A stretch of DNA of 64,000 bases from Rhizobium sp. L51/94 (lineage in GTDB: Bacteria; Pseudomonadota; Alphaproteobacteria; Rhizobiales; Rhizobiaceae), in NCBI RefSeq assembly GCF_019355555.1, contig NZ_CP072141.1, positions 2,474,001 to 2,538,000 on the forward strand, given 5' to 3'. How positions within the stretch are numbered: position 1 is the stretch's first letter; each line of letters starts with the position of its first letter. The notes beneath the pieces were generated by a model. That model saw nothing but the letters and a program-made list of their open reading frames with translations. It had not been told where the DNA came from and ran no database searches. Below are positions 43,566 to 53,377 of this stretch, one piece after another. The position numbers and the translations under genes were made by a program.

Positions 43566-46500
43566 TTGCAGGTATCGACGTCAGGAAGCTTGCAGCGGCG
43601 CCGGTGCCGCTGACGATCGGCAACGTTCCGGCCGGCCTCGATCCATTTATCATCGCCGAACTGGCGCGGTCCGGCGAACCGGTCGCCTACGTGCTGTCGG
43701 ACGGACAGCGCATGGCTGACATCGAGCAGATGCTGTCCTTCATTGCGCCTGAAATCCCGGTGCTGACCCTTCCGGCCTGGGACTGCCTTCCCTATGACCG
43801 CGTTTCCCCAAGTTCCGACACGTCTGCACGCCGGCTGGCGGCACTTGGCGGGCTGATCGCATACCACAAGAAGCCGCATGCGGCGATCGTGCTCGTGACC
43901 GTCAATGCCCTGCTGCAGAAGGTCGCCCCGCAGGACGTGATCGAAAGCCTGGCCTTCTCGGCAAAGCCCGGCAGCCAGTTGCGCATGAACGATATCGCCG
44001 GCCGCCTGGAGCGTAACGGTTTCGACCGGGTCGCGACCGTGCGCGAGGTCGGTGAATTCGCGGTGCGCGGCGGTATTCTCGATGTCTTCGTGCCCGGGTC
44101 CGAAGAGCCCGTGCGCCTCGATTTCTTCGGCGATACGCTGGAGAGCATCCGCAGCTTCGATCCGGCAAGCCAGCGGACGACCGGGCAGGTGCGCTCGCTC
44201 GATCTCAATCCGATGAGCGAAGTGACGCTGACGCCGGATACGATCAGCCGCTTCCGTACCAATTACCTGGCGACCTTCGGCGCTGCCACCCGCGACGACG
44301 CCCTGTATGTCGCCGTCTCCGAAGGCCGGCGGTATCCCGGCATGGAGCACTGGCTGCCCCTTTTTTATGAAAAGCTCGATACGATCTTCGACTACCTGAA
44401 GGGCTTCCGCTTCATCACCGACCATACGGTGCGCGAGGCCGCCGAGGAGCGCTCGAAGCTCGTCCGCGACTATTACGAGGCGCGCCAGCAGTCCGGCGAG
44501 CAGCGCAAGGGCGCGATGACGCAGGGCACCCCCTACAAGCCTGTGGCCCCCGGCGAGCTTTACCTCGACGGCAAGATGTTTGGCGCGACGCTCGATGCCT
44601 TCAACGCCATACGGATGTCGCCGTTCAACGAGCACGAGGGCGCGACCCGGATGGTGGTCAATGTCGATGCGCGACAGGGGCCGCGCTGGGCTCGCGGTGC
44701 CACCGAGCAAGTCGATGCCGAGCGCGTCAACGTCTTCGATGCCGTCGTCAAGCATATCGCAGATCGTCGTGCGGCCGGTGGCAAGGTACTCGTCACCGCC
44801 TGGACGGAAGGCTCGCTGGAGCGCCTGCTACAGGTGCTCGCCGAGCATGGCCTGCAACGCGTCAAGACCATCGAGGCGATGAAGGATGTCGATGCGCTGG
44901 CCAAGGGCGAGGCGGCAGCGGCCGTGCTCAACCTGGAAAGTGGTTTCGAAACCGGCAATCTGGTCGTCATCGGTGAACAGGACATTCTCGGCGACCGCAT
45001 GGTCCGCCGCTCCAAGCGCAGCAAGCGCGGCGCCAACTTCATCTCCGAAGTCGCAGGCCTCGACGAAGGCTCGATCGTCGTCCACGCCGAACACGGCATA
45101 GGCCGCTTTGTCGGTCTCCGGACAATCGAGGCAGCCGGTGCACCGCATGCCTGCCTCGAGCTGCTCTATGCCGACGACGCAAAGCTGTTCCTGCCGGTCG
45201 AAAACATCGACCTCCTGTCGCGCTACGGCTCGGAAACCAGCGACGCGCAGCTGGACAGGCTCGGCGGCGGTGCATGGCAGATGCGCAAGGCCAAGCTGAA
45301 GAAGCGGCTGCTGGATATGGCCGGATCCCTGATCCGTATCGCGGCCGAACGCCTGACGCGCCATGCGCCGGCGCTGATCGCACCCGATGGCATCTACGAC
45401 GAGTTCGCAGCTCGCTTCCCCTACGACGAGACCGAGGACCAGGCGAACGCCATTGACGCCGTGCGTGACGATCTCGCAGCCGGCCGGCCGATGGATCGGC
45501 TCGTGTGCGGCGACGTCGGGTTCGGCAAGACGGAAGTGGCGTTGCGCGCCGCCTTCGTCGCGGCGATGAACGGCGCCCAGGTGGCAATCGTCGTGCCGAC
45601 GACGCTGCTGGCCCGCCAGCATTTCAAGACGTTTTCCGAGCGTTTCCGTGGTCTGCCGATCCGCGTCCAGCAGGCTTCGCGCCTGGTTGGCGCAAAGGAA
45701 CTGGCACTGACCAAGAAGGAAGTCGCCGAAGGCAAGACCGACATCGTCGTCGGTACGCACGCGCTGCTCGGCAACGGCATCAAGTTCGCCAATCTTGGCC
45801 TGCTGGTCATCGATGAGGAGCAGCATTTCGGCGTCAAGCACAAGGAGCGGCTGAAGGAGCTGAAGAGCGACGTCCACGTCCTCACCCTGTCGGCAACGCC
45901 GATCCCGCGCACCCTGCAGCTGGCCATGACCGGCGTCCGGGAACTGTCGCTGATCAAGACTCCGCCGGTAGACCGCATGGCGGTCCGCACCTTCATCTCG
46001 CCCTTCGATTCGCTGGTGATCCGCGAAACGCTGATGCGCGAGCATTATCGCGGGGGCCAGAGTTTCTATGTCTGCCCGCGGCTCGCCGACCTTGCCGATA
46101 TTCACGCTTTCCTGCAATCGGATCTGCCGGAACTGAAAGTTGCCGTTGCCCATGGCCAGATGCCGGCGAGCGAGCTCGAAGACATCATGAATGCCTTCTA
46201 CGAGGGCCGCTACGATGTGCTGCTGTCGACCACCATCGTCGAATCCGGCCTCGACGTGCCGACTGCCAACACCCTGATCGTCCACCGCGCCGACATGTTC
46301 GGGCTTGCCCAGCTCTACCAGCTGCGCGGTCGTGTCGGACGTTCCAAGGTGCGGGCCTTCGCGCTGTTCACGCTTCCCGTCAACAAGGTGCTCACCTCGA
46401 CGGCGGAGCGCCGCCTCAAGGTGCTTCAGTCGCTGGATACGCTCGGCGCCGGCTTCCAGCTCGCCAGCCACGATCTGGATATCCGAGGCGCCGGCAATCT

Positions 46501-47062
46501 GCTGGGCGAGGAGCAGTCTGGCCATATCAAGGAGGTTGGCTTCGAACTCTACCAGCAGATGCTGGAAGAGGCCGTGGTCGAAGTGAAGGGCGTCGACGAG
46601 ATCCAGGACACCGGCTGGTCGCCGCAGATTTCGGTCGGCACGCCGGTGATGATCCCCGACGACTATGTGCCCGACCTGCACCTGCGCATGGCGCTCTACC
46701 GCCGGCTCGGCGAGATCACCGATCTCAAGGAAATCGACGGTTTCGGCGCCGAGATGATCGACCGCTTCGGACCCATGCCGATCGAGGTGCAGCACCTGCT
46801 GAAGATCGTCTACATCAAGTCGCTCTGCCGCATTGCCCATGTGGAGAAGCTCGATGCCGGTCCGAAGGGTGTCGTCGTGCAGTTCCGCCACAAGGAATTC
46901 CCGAATCCGGCAGCCCTCGTCGGCTATATCGCCAGGCAGGGCTCAATGGCGAAGATCAGGCCAGACCACAGCGTCTTCCTCACCCGCGACCTCCCAACAC
47001 CAGCCAAGCGCTTGGCGGGCGCCGCCGTAGTCATGACGCAGCTGGCGGAACTGGCAAAATAA
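43562..47062 (+). CDS. mfd: Transcription-repair coupling factor
   Basis: A 1166-residue SF2 translocase that displaces stalled RNA polymerase and recruits UvrA. Domains: UvrB-homology region (about 1-330, with AWDCLPYDRVSPS), RNA polymerase interaction domain (about 495-570, starting at DEGSIVVHAEHGIGRFVGL), the helicase core with Walker A GDVGFGKTEVALRAA, DEEQHFGVKHKERLK, SATPIPRTL, and QLRGRVGRSKVRAF, and the C-terminal TRCF domain. uvrA, its partner, lies at 55733-58657. Start coupled to sdhE by ATGA. Confidence 0.97.
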   Translation: MIAGIDVRKLAAAPVPLTIGNVPAGLDPFIIAELARSGEPVAYVLSDGQRMADIEQMLSFIAPEIPVLTLPAWDCLPYDRVSPSSDTSARRLAALGGLIAYHKKPHAAIVLVTVNALLQKVAPQDVIESLAFSAKPGSQLRMNDIAGRLERNGFDRVATVREVGEFAVRGGILDVFVPGSEEPVRLDFFGDTLESIRSFDPASQRTTGQVRSLDLNPMSEVTLTPDTISRFRTNYLATFGAATRDDALYVAVSEGRRYPGMEHWLPLFYEKLDTIFDYLKGFRFITDHTVREAAEERSKLVRDYYEARQQSGEQRKGAMTQGTPYKPVAPGELYLDGKMFGATLDAFNAIRMSPFNEHEGATRMVVNVDARQGPRWARGATEQVDAERVNVFDAVVKHIADRRAAGGKVLVTAWTEGSLERLLQVLAEHGLQRVKTIEAMKDVDALAKGEAAAAVLNLESGFETGNLVVIGEQDILGDRMVRRSKRSKRGANFISEVAGLDEGSIVVHAEHGIGRFVGLRTIEAAGAPHACLELLYADDAKLFLPVENIDLLSRYGSETSDAQLDRLGGGAWQMRKAKLKKRLLDMAGSLIRIAAERLTRHAPALIAPDGIYDEFAARFPYDETEDQANAIDAVRDDLAAGRPMDRLVCGDVGFGKTEVALRAAFVAAMNGAQVAIVVPTTLLARQHFKTFSERFRGLPIRVQQASRLVGAKELALTKKEVAEGKTDIVVGTHALLGNGIKFANLGLLVIDEEQHFGVKHKERLKELKSDVHVLTLSATPIPRTLQLAMTGVRELSLIKTPPVDRMAVRTFISPFDSLVIRETLMREHYRGGQSFYVCPRLADLADIHAFLQSDLPELKVAVAHGQMPASELEDIMNAFYEGRYDVLLSTTIVESGLDVPTANTLIVHRADMFGLAQLYQLRGRVGRSKVRAFALFTLPVNKVLTSTAERRLKVLQSLDTLGAGFQLASHDLDIRGAGNLLGEEQSGHIKEVGFELYQQMLEEAVVEVKGVDEIQDTGWSPQISVGTPVMIPDDYVPDLHLRMALYRRLGEITDLKEIDGFGAEMIDRFGPMPIEVQHLLKIVYIKSLCRIAHVEKLDAGPKGVVVQFRHKEFPNPAALVGYIARQGSMAKIRPDHSVFLTRDLPTPAKRLAGAAVVMTQLAELAK

Positions 47063-47063
47063 A

Positions 47064-47094
47064 AGGCTGCGTGCCCTGACGGAGCGCGCAGCCT
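47064..47094. terminator. Convergent terminator between mfd and the DsbA-like gene
   Basis: Stem AGGCTGCG / CGCAGCCT with a 15-base loop, directly after the mfd stop. On the minus strand it is followed by TTTTATTTT, so it works best for the gene at 47126-47797; for mfd the tail is GATTTA, weaker. Confidence 0.7.
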
Positions 47095-47125
47095 GATTTA
47101 CAGGGTAAATGTGAGAAATGCTGCG

Positions 47126-47797
47126 CTAGTTGAGCGCCGCGCGGGCCTCGCCCTTCGTCTTGGCGATGTCGCGGAGCGCGTTGGCAATCACATCCGGCGT
47201 CTGCGCGCCGCTGACTGCATATTGCTGGTCGAAGATAAAGAACGGCACGCCGTTTACGCCCATTTGCCGTGCCGACTCGATTTCCGCGACGATCAGGTCG
47301 CTGTCGGCGTCGGATGCGAGGAGGGCCTCGATGACAGCGCGATCCAGTCCGGCGGCTTCGGCGATGTCGAGAAGTACGGCGTGGTCGCCGACATTTCTGC
47401 CTTCTTCGAAATTCGCCTTGAAGAGGCCATCGACCACCCGGTTCTGGAGCTCGCGATCTTCGGTCACAGCCCAGTGGATCAGTCTGTGGGCATCGAGCGT
47501 GTTCGGGCCGATGGTGATGGCATCGAAATTGAATGCAATTCCGACCTCGCAGCCAAGACCTGCGAGCATCGCGTGAGCGCTGGCCACCTTGTCTGCACCG
47601 CCGAGCTTTTCAGCCAGCTTCTGCTTCTGGTCGACGCCTTCAGGCGGATAATCCGGATTGAGGCGGTAAGGGCGCCAGTTAATGTCGACACCGACTTCGT
47701 CCTGCACTTCGGCAATCGCCAGTTCGAGCCGCGCCTTGCCGAGGTAGCACCACGGGCAGACGACGTCCGAGACGATATCGATTGTGATGCGTTCCAT
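47126..47797 (-). CDS. FrnE-like DsbA-family protein
   Basis: A 223-residue thioredoxin-fold protein of the DsbA/FrnE group. The redox motif is CPWC in IVSDVVCPWCYLGKARLE, followed by the helical insert and the cis-Pro region NGVPFFIFDQQYAVSGAQTP. No signal peptide is present, so it acts in the cytoplasm, as FrnE-type oxidoreductases do; some relatives are glutathione-linked isomerases. The exact partner is unknown. It stands alone between a convergent mfd and the peptide-binding protein gene on the same strand. Confidence 0.9.
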   Translation of the reverse strand: MERITIDIVSDVVCPWCYLGKARLELAIAEVQDEVGVDINWRPYRLNPDYPPEGVDQKQKLAEKLGGADKVASAHAMLAGLGCEVGIAFNFDAITIGPNTLDAHRLIHWAVTEDRELQNRVVDGLFKANFEEGRNVGDHAVLLDIAEAAGLDRAVIEALLASDADSDLIVAEIESARQMGVNGVPFFIFDQQYAVSGAQTPDVIANALRDIAKTKGEARAALN

Positions 47798-47878
47798 GGT
47801 CGTTGCCCTTTCCTGTTGATCGGACCGAAATAGTCTCTTTGCCGCCGGGCTTCAACCAGGCACCAAAAAGGAACCACC

Positions 47879-49690
47879 TCACTGCACCGAAGCATCCCAC
47901 CACACAGGCAGCTGATAGCCGTACAAGGGAGTGACATCCGGATGCCCTATCCGCTTGTGCCGTGCCACATATTGCTGGTCGATATGATAAAGCGGCACGA
48001 AGTAATGCCCGGAAAGCAACAGCCGGTCGAAGGAACGGACGGCATCGCGAAAATCCTCAACGCCGCGCGCCGAGAGAATGTGGCCGATCAACGTATCCAC
48101 ATCGGGATCGGCAACGCCCGCGAAGTTCTCGCTGCCCTGTCGATCACGCGCCACCGAGCCCCATCGCCCGACCTGCTCGATGCCCGGCGAGAGGGAAGAT
48201 GTGAACGATTTGATGATGATGTCGTAGTCGAAGCTGATTGTCCGGCGCTGGTACTGCGAATCGTCGACGGTGCGGATCGCCACCTCGATCCCCAGCAGGT
48301 TCAGCGTTCTCCGGTAGGCGATGGCTAGTCTCTCCTGGTCGGCATTCTGTGTCATGATCTCAAACGCCAGCTGATGCCCGCCGGCATCGACCATCTTGCC
48401 ATCCTTGATCGTGTATCCACCTGCCTTCAGCAGATCCACGGCCCGGCGCAGCACAGCGCGGTCGCGGCCGGAACCGTTGGTCACGGGCAGTTTGTATGTG
48501 CCATCGAGCACGGCCGGATCGATGCGCTTGCTGATCGGACCCAGCATTTCGAGCTCGCGGGCATCGGCGGATACGCCGAAGGACGACAGGTCCGAGCCCT
48601 GCCAGTAGCTCTCCGTTCGCGTGTAGGCGCCTGACGATAGGTTCTTGTTGACCCACTCGAAATCGAAGGCCAGCGAAAGACCTTCGCGGACTTTTACATT
48701 GGCAAAGATCGGTCGCCGAGTGTTGAAGACGAAGCCGAACATGCCGCTGGGAAGCTTGGGATTGAAGACATCCTTCACAACCTCGCCGGAGCGCGCCGCC
48801 GGAAAATCATAGGCATTTGCCCAGTGGCCCGGGCTGCCATCCGCATAGATATCGACATCGCCCTTTTTGAATGCCTCGAACAGCGTGTTTTCCTGCAAGA
48901 AGTAATGAACGGTCAGCAGGTCGTAATTGTCGACCCCGACCTTGGCCGGAATATCCTTGCCCCAGTAATCCGGGTTCCGCGCAAAGACGATGCTGTCGCC
49001 CGGGTTCACCGTTTTCACCCGGTAAGGCCCGGATCCGATGGGTGCCACCAGCGTCGTCTGGTCGAACTTGTCCGGATCGATCGCATGCTGCGGCAGGATC
49101 GGCGTCGAGCTGGCAATGATCATCGGCGTTTCGCGGTCGGCCTTGTCGTTGAAGGTGAAGCGGACACTGTGCTCGCCGACCTTCTCCATCTTGGCAACGG
49201 CATTCAGCCGGTTTGAGTAGGGCACGCGGCCCTTGTCGCGCAAAAGGTTGAAGCTGAAGATCACATCATCCGGCGTCACCGGCTGGCCATCCGACCATTT
49301 GGCGGCGGGATTGAGATTGAACTGGATATAGGACCGCTTGTCGTCCCATTCGGCGGTCTGGGCGAGCAGACCGTAGAGAGTGAACGGCTCGTCGCGCGAG
49401 CGCTGCATCAGCGTTTCGTAGACGATGTTGCCGTAGTCCGGATCCCACATGCCGCGCGCCGTGGTCCGCATGCTCTTGAGGATGAACGGGTTGAGATTAT
49501 CGAAGGTGCCGACCACACCGTAGCTGATATGGCCGCCCTTCTTGACGGACGGATTGACGTAAGGGAGGGCCTTGAAGTCGGCGGCAAGCGCGGGATCGCC
49601 GTGCATGGCAAGGCCGTGCACGGGGTCCGCCTGAGCGGTCTTGCAAAGCATTGCCGCAGCTAGATAAATCGCGACCCGGAGCGCTCGCAT
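47879..49690 (-). CDS. Orphan periplasmic peptide/solute-binding protein (family 5)
   Basis: A 603-residue extracellular solute-binding protein of family 5 (peptide/oligosaccharide type, YejA-like). Signal peptide MRALRVAIYLAAAMLCKTAQ then A-DPVHG. Family signature seen in TLYGLLAQTAEWDDKR, with FNLNPAAKWSDGQPVTPDDV and the later NPDYWGKDIPAKVG and FNTRRPIFANVKVREGLSLA. No permease or ATPase is adjacent, which is unusual for this type. The ATG at 49690 is chosen for AAGGA just upstream; the frame is open to 49843. Confidence 0.92.
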   Translation of the reverse strand: MRALRVAIYLAAAMLCKTAQADPVHGLAMHGDPALAADFKALPYVNPSVKKGGHISYGVVGTFDNLNPFILKSMRTTARGMWDPDYGNIVYETLMQRSRDEPFTLYGLLAQTAEWDDKRSYIQFNLNPAAKWSDGQPVTPDDVIFSFNLLRDKGRVPYSNRLNAVAKMEKVGEHSVRFTFNDKADRETPMIIASSTPILPQHAIDPDKFDQTTLVAPIGSGPYRVKTVNPGDSIVFARNPDYWGKDIPAKVGVDNYDLLTVHYFLQENTLFEAFKKGDVDIYADGSPGHWANAYDFPAARSGEVVKDVFNPKLPSGMFGFVFNTRRPIFANVKVREGLSLAFDFEWVNKNLSSGAYTRTESYWQGSDLSSFGVSADARELEMLGPISKRIDPAVLDGTYKLPVTNGSGRDRAVLRRAVDLLKAGGYTIKDGKMVDAGGHQLAFEIMTQNADQERLAIAYRRTLNLLGIEVAIRTVDDSQYQRRTISFDYDIIIKSFTSSLSPGIEQVGRWGSVARDRQGSENFAGVADPDVDTLIGHILSARGVEDFRDAVRSFDRLLLSGHYFVPLYHIDQQYVARHKRIGHPDVTPLYGYQLPVWWDASVQ

Positions 49691-49958
49691 GGCATCCTTT
49701 CCCATAAGGGCATGATTCGTGACGGCGACCTTATCATGGCCTCCTCGATCCAAGACATAGGCATCGGATTTGTCCATCCTGCGGCCGAAACCTGCAAAGA
49801 AAAGCTGGATATCCGAAGCAACGCCATGTAACAGGTGATCCACAGTTCGGAGTCATGCATTTGCCTTATTCTTTCGACAGGTGGACAGCAGTTTGACCCG
49901 AAAGGCATGAGGTGGCAGAAGGCTGCTTTGCATCGGATTTCAGGAGGCGGATTTCGCT

Positions 49959-50603
49959 ATGACGTTCAAAACTGACAAAACAATTCGCGCGGCTCTGTCT
50001 GCACTCGCACTCGTGATCGGCGCTTCCGCGCCCGCTTTTGCGCAGGATGCACCGGCTGCTCCGGCCGATGGCGCCGCTCAGACCCCGCGTCTCGGCTGGT
50101 ACAAGACATGCGCCAAGCAGGATGACAACGACATCTGCATCGTCCAGAACCTGATCATGGCCAACAGCGGCCAGCTGGTGACGGCAATCGGACTGATCTC
50201 CATCGATGGCAAGGTCAACCGCAAGATCCTGCAGATCTCCGTCCCGACAGCCCGCCTGATCGGACCTGGCATCACCATGCAGATCGATGGCGGCAAGGGC
50301 CAGAAGGTCGACTACGCCGTCTGCCTGCCAGACAAGTGCACGGCTGAAATTCCGCTGACGGATGCCACGATCGCATCTCTGAAGAAGGGCACGGACGTGA
50401 CCTTCACATCGATCAACTTCCGCCGCGCTCCGAACCCAATCAAGGTCTCCCTGACCGGCTTCGGCGCCGCTTATGACGGCCCGGCGATCTCCGATACCAA
50501 GCTCGCAGAAAGCCAGCGCAGCCTGCAGGACAGCATGCAGAAGAAGGCTGAAGAAGCCCGCAAGAAGCTGGAAGACGCCCAGAAGGCCGCCAAGTCCCAG
50601 TAA
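49959..50603 (+). CDS. Invasion-associated locus B (IalB) family protein
   Basis: A 214-residue secreted protein with signal peptide (AALSALALVIGASAPAFAQ then DAPAAP). The mature part carries the IalB pattern: WYKTCAKQDDNDICIVQN, an ISVPTARLIGPGITMQIDGG core, a second cysteine pair in YAVCLPDKCTAEI, and a long lysine/alanine-rich helical tail (QKKAEEARKKLEDAQKAAKS). The family is named after a Bartonella erythrocyte-invasion factor but is broad in non-pathogenic rhizobia; probably a periplasmic envelope protein. Strong AGGAGG at 49941-49946. A good terminator follows. Confidence 0.91.
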   Translation: MTFKTDKTIRAALSALALVIGASAPAFAQDAPAAPADGAAQTPRLGWYKTCAKQDDNDICIVQNLIMANSGQLVTAIGLISIDGKVNRKILQISVPTARLIGPGITMQIDGGKGQKVDYAVCLPDKCTAEIPLTDATIASLKKGTDVTFTSINFRRAPNPIKVSLTGFGAAYDGPAISDTKLAESQRSLQDSMQKKAEEARKKLEDAQKAAKSQ

Positions 50604-50622
50604 GAATTACACATATCTGCAT

Positions 50623-50651
50623 AAAAAGCCCGGTTCAGCCGGGCTTTTTTT
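50623..50651 (+). terminator. Rho-independent terminator of the IalB-like gene
   Basis: Stem AAAAAGCCCGG / CCGGGCTTTTT around a TTCAG-type loop, ending in a run of seven thymines, 20 bases after the stop. Confidence 0.93.
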
Positions 50652-50674
50652 ATGGCTCACAGTCTAACGAAAAT

Positions 50675-50706
50675 AAAAAAGGAAGCCGGTTTGTCGGCTT
50701 CCTTTT
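50675..50706 (-). terminator. Rho-independent terminator of hspQ
   Basis: Stem GGAAGCCG / CGGCTTCC flanked by A and T runs. Read on the minus strand it lies 22 bases after the hspQ stop and is followed by TTTTTTATTTT. Together with the previous terminator it insulates two convergent genes. Confidence 0.9.
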
Positions 50707-50727
50707 GCAGGCGTATCTGTGGAGGGA

Positions 50728-51057
50728 TCAGTGGGCGAAGCTCATCTTGGGCTTGAGTTCGCCGGTCGTCTTGCGGTCGAAGATTTGGTAGACCTGCGGG
50801 TTGCGGAGAGGTTCTCCGCTGTCGTCGCTGACGAGGTTCTGCTCTGAGACATAAGCGACATATTCCGTCTCCTCGTTTTCAGCCAGCAGGTGATAGAACG
50901 GCTGGTCCTTGCTGGGACGAACCTCGGTCGGAATGGCATTCCACCATTCTTCCGTGTTGGCGAACTCCGGATCTACGTCGAACACGACGCCTCGGAACGG
51001 AAACACCCGATGCCGGACCACTTCGCCGATATTGAATTTTGCATCTTTTTGTTTCAT
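50728..51057 (-). CDS. hspQ: Heat shock protein HspQ
   Basis: A 109-residue protein of the HspQ (YccV-like) family, which binds hemimethylated DNA in vitro and acts as a specificity-enhancing factor for Lon protease in some bacteria. Seen: KFNIGEVVRHRVFPFRGVVFDVDPEF, EEWWNAIPTEVRPSKDQPFYHLLAENEE and YVSEQNLVSDDSGEP, the usual family blocks. The ATG at 51057 gives MKQKDAKFNIG; AGGAAG lies just upstream. The frame is open to 51102. Single gene, closed by its own terminator. Confidence 0.94.
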   Translation of the reverse strand: MKQKDAKFNIGEVVRHRVFPFRGVVFDVDPEFANTEEWWNAIPTEVRPSKDQPFYHLLAENEETEYVAYVSEQNLVSDDSGEPLRNPQVYQIFDRKTTGELKPKMSFAH

Positions 51058-51194
51058 GGCGCGACTTCCTTTCACGCAATTATGTGGGACGATGCGCCAC
51101 ATTTTTCAAGCCTTTTGCCGCCGTTGTCCCACAGCGCTGCCATAGTCAGGCGGCCGACAAGACCAGTAAAGCACGCCGCGCTGGCTCGGCGCAG

Positions 51195-51224
51195 AAAAAA
51201 GTCCCGGCGATGACCGGGACTTTC
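51195..51224 (-). terminator. Rho-independent terminator of glnBA
   Basis: Stem AAAGTCCCGG / CCGGGACTTT with loop CGATGA-type centre, eleven bases beyond the glnA stop; on the minus strand it ends in a six-thymine run. Confidence 0.92.
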
Positions 51225-51234
51225 TGGTTGAGGA

Positions 51235-52644
51235 CTAGGCCGAGTAGTACATGTCGAATTCGACCGGATGGGGTGTCATTTCGTAGCGCATGACCTCCAC
51301 CATCTTCAGTTCGATGAACGAATCGATCTGGTCGTCGTCAAACACGCCGCCGGCCGTCAGGAACTTGCGGTCCCGATCGAGGTTTTCCAGCGCTTCACGC
51401 AGCGATGCGCAGACGGTCGGGATCTTCTTCAGTTCCTTCGGCGGCAGGTCGTACAGGTCCTTGTCCATCGGCTTGCCGGGATGGATCTTGTTCTTGATGC
51501 CGTCAAGGCCGGCCATCAGCATGGCGGCAAACGCCAGGTATGGGTTGGCAGTCGGATCCGGGAAGCGAACTTCTACGCGCTTCGCCTTCGGGTTGGAGCC
51601 GAAGGGAATACGGCAGGAAGCCGAACGATTGCGAGCCGAATAGGCAAGCAGCACCGGAGCCTCATAGCCCGGGACGAGACGCTTGTAGGAGTTCGTCGAC
51701 GGGTTTGTGAAAGCGTTGATGGCCTTCGCGTGCTTGATGATGCCGCCGATGTAATAGAGGCAGGATTCCGACAGGCCGGCATACTCGTCGCCGGCGAAGG
51801 TCGGCTTGCCGCCCTTCCAGATCGACTGGTGCACATGCATGCCCGAGCCGTTATCGCCGAAGATCGGCTTGGGCATGAAGGTCGCCGTCTTGCCATAGGC
51901 GTTGGCGACCTGATGAACGACGTACTTGTAGATCTGGATCTTGTCGGCGTTGCGCACCAGCGTGTCGAACTTGACGCCGAGTTCGTGCTGTCCCGCAGCC
52001 ACTTCGTGATGGTGCTTTTCAACCACGACGCCCATTTCGCCGAGAACCGTCAGCATCTCGGAGCGCATGTCCTGGCAACTGTCGATCGGCGGAACTGGAA
52101 AATAGCCGCCCTTGACGCGAGGACGGTGACCGAGGTTGCCGGTCTCGTAGTCGGTGTCGTCGTTCGACGGCAGTTCGCTGGAATCGAGCTTGAAGCCGGT
52201 GTTGTAGGGATCGGCTTTGTACTTGACGTCGTCGAATACGAAGAACTCAGGCTCCGGGCCTACGAAGATCGTGTCGCCGATGCCGGAAGCCTTCAGGTAG
52301 GCTTCTGCCTTCTTGGCGGTACCGCGCGGATCGCGATTGTAGGATTCGCCGGAAACCGGGTCCAGGATGTCGCAGAGGATGACCATGGTCGACTGCGCGA
52401 AGAACGGGTCCATGTGAACCGTTTCCGTGTCGGGCATCAGCACCATGTCGGATTCGTTGATGGCCTTCCATCCTCCGATAGAGGAGCCGTCGAACATGAC
52501 GCCATCGGCGAACATGTCTTCATCGACGCAGGCAACGTCCATCGTCACGTGCTGCAGCTTGCCCTTCGGGTCCGTAAAGCGCAGGTCGACGAACTTGACG
52601 TCGTTGTCCTTGATCTGTTTCAGAATTTCGTTTGCGGTCGTCAT
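51235..52644 (-). CDS. glnA: Glutamine synthetase type I
   Basis: A 469-residue dodecameric enzyme fixing ammonia into glutamine. Seen: the N-terminal beta-grasp part ([16 protein letters not shown]), DGSSIGGW, the ATP-binding signature [19 protein letters not shown], and the adenylylation loop DKDLYDLPP with the modifiable Tyr near residue 398, so GlnE control is expected. It follows glnB by 53 bases and is read from the same sigma-54 promoter. The bacterium may carry additional synthetases (GSII/GSIII) elsewhere, as many rhizobia do. Confidence 0.98.
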   Translation of the reverse strand: MTTANEILKQIKDNDVKFVDLRFTDPKGKLQHVTMDVACVDEDMFADGVMFDGSSIGGWKAINESDMVLMPDTETVHMDPFFAQSTMVILCDILDPVSGESYNRDPRGTAKKAEAYLKASGIGDTIFVGPEPEFFVFDDVKYKADPYNTGFKLDSSELPSNDDTDYETGNLGHRPRVKGGYFPVPPIDSCQDMRSEMLTVLGEMGVVVEKHHHEVAAGQHELGVKFDTLVRNADKIQIYKYVVHQVANAYGKTATFMPKPIFGDNGSGMHVHQSIWKGGKPTFAGDEYAGLSESCLYYIGGIIKHAKAINAFTNPSTNSYKRLVPGYEAPVLLAYSARNRSASCRIPFGSNPKAKRVEVRFPDPTANPYLAFAAMLMAGLDGIKNKIHPGKPMDKDLYDLPPKELKKIPTVCASLREALENLDRDRKFLTAGGVFDDDQIDSFIELKMVEVMRYEMTPHPVEFDMYYSA

Positions 52645-52697
52645 GGGATGCTTCCTCGGTTTTTTATGACGATTTTGCCCTGGCCACCGGCGAGGGC

Positions 52698-53377
<680 letters not shown>

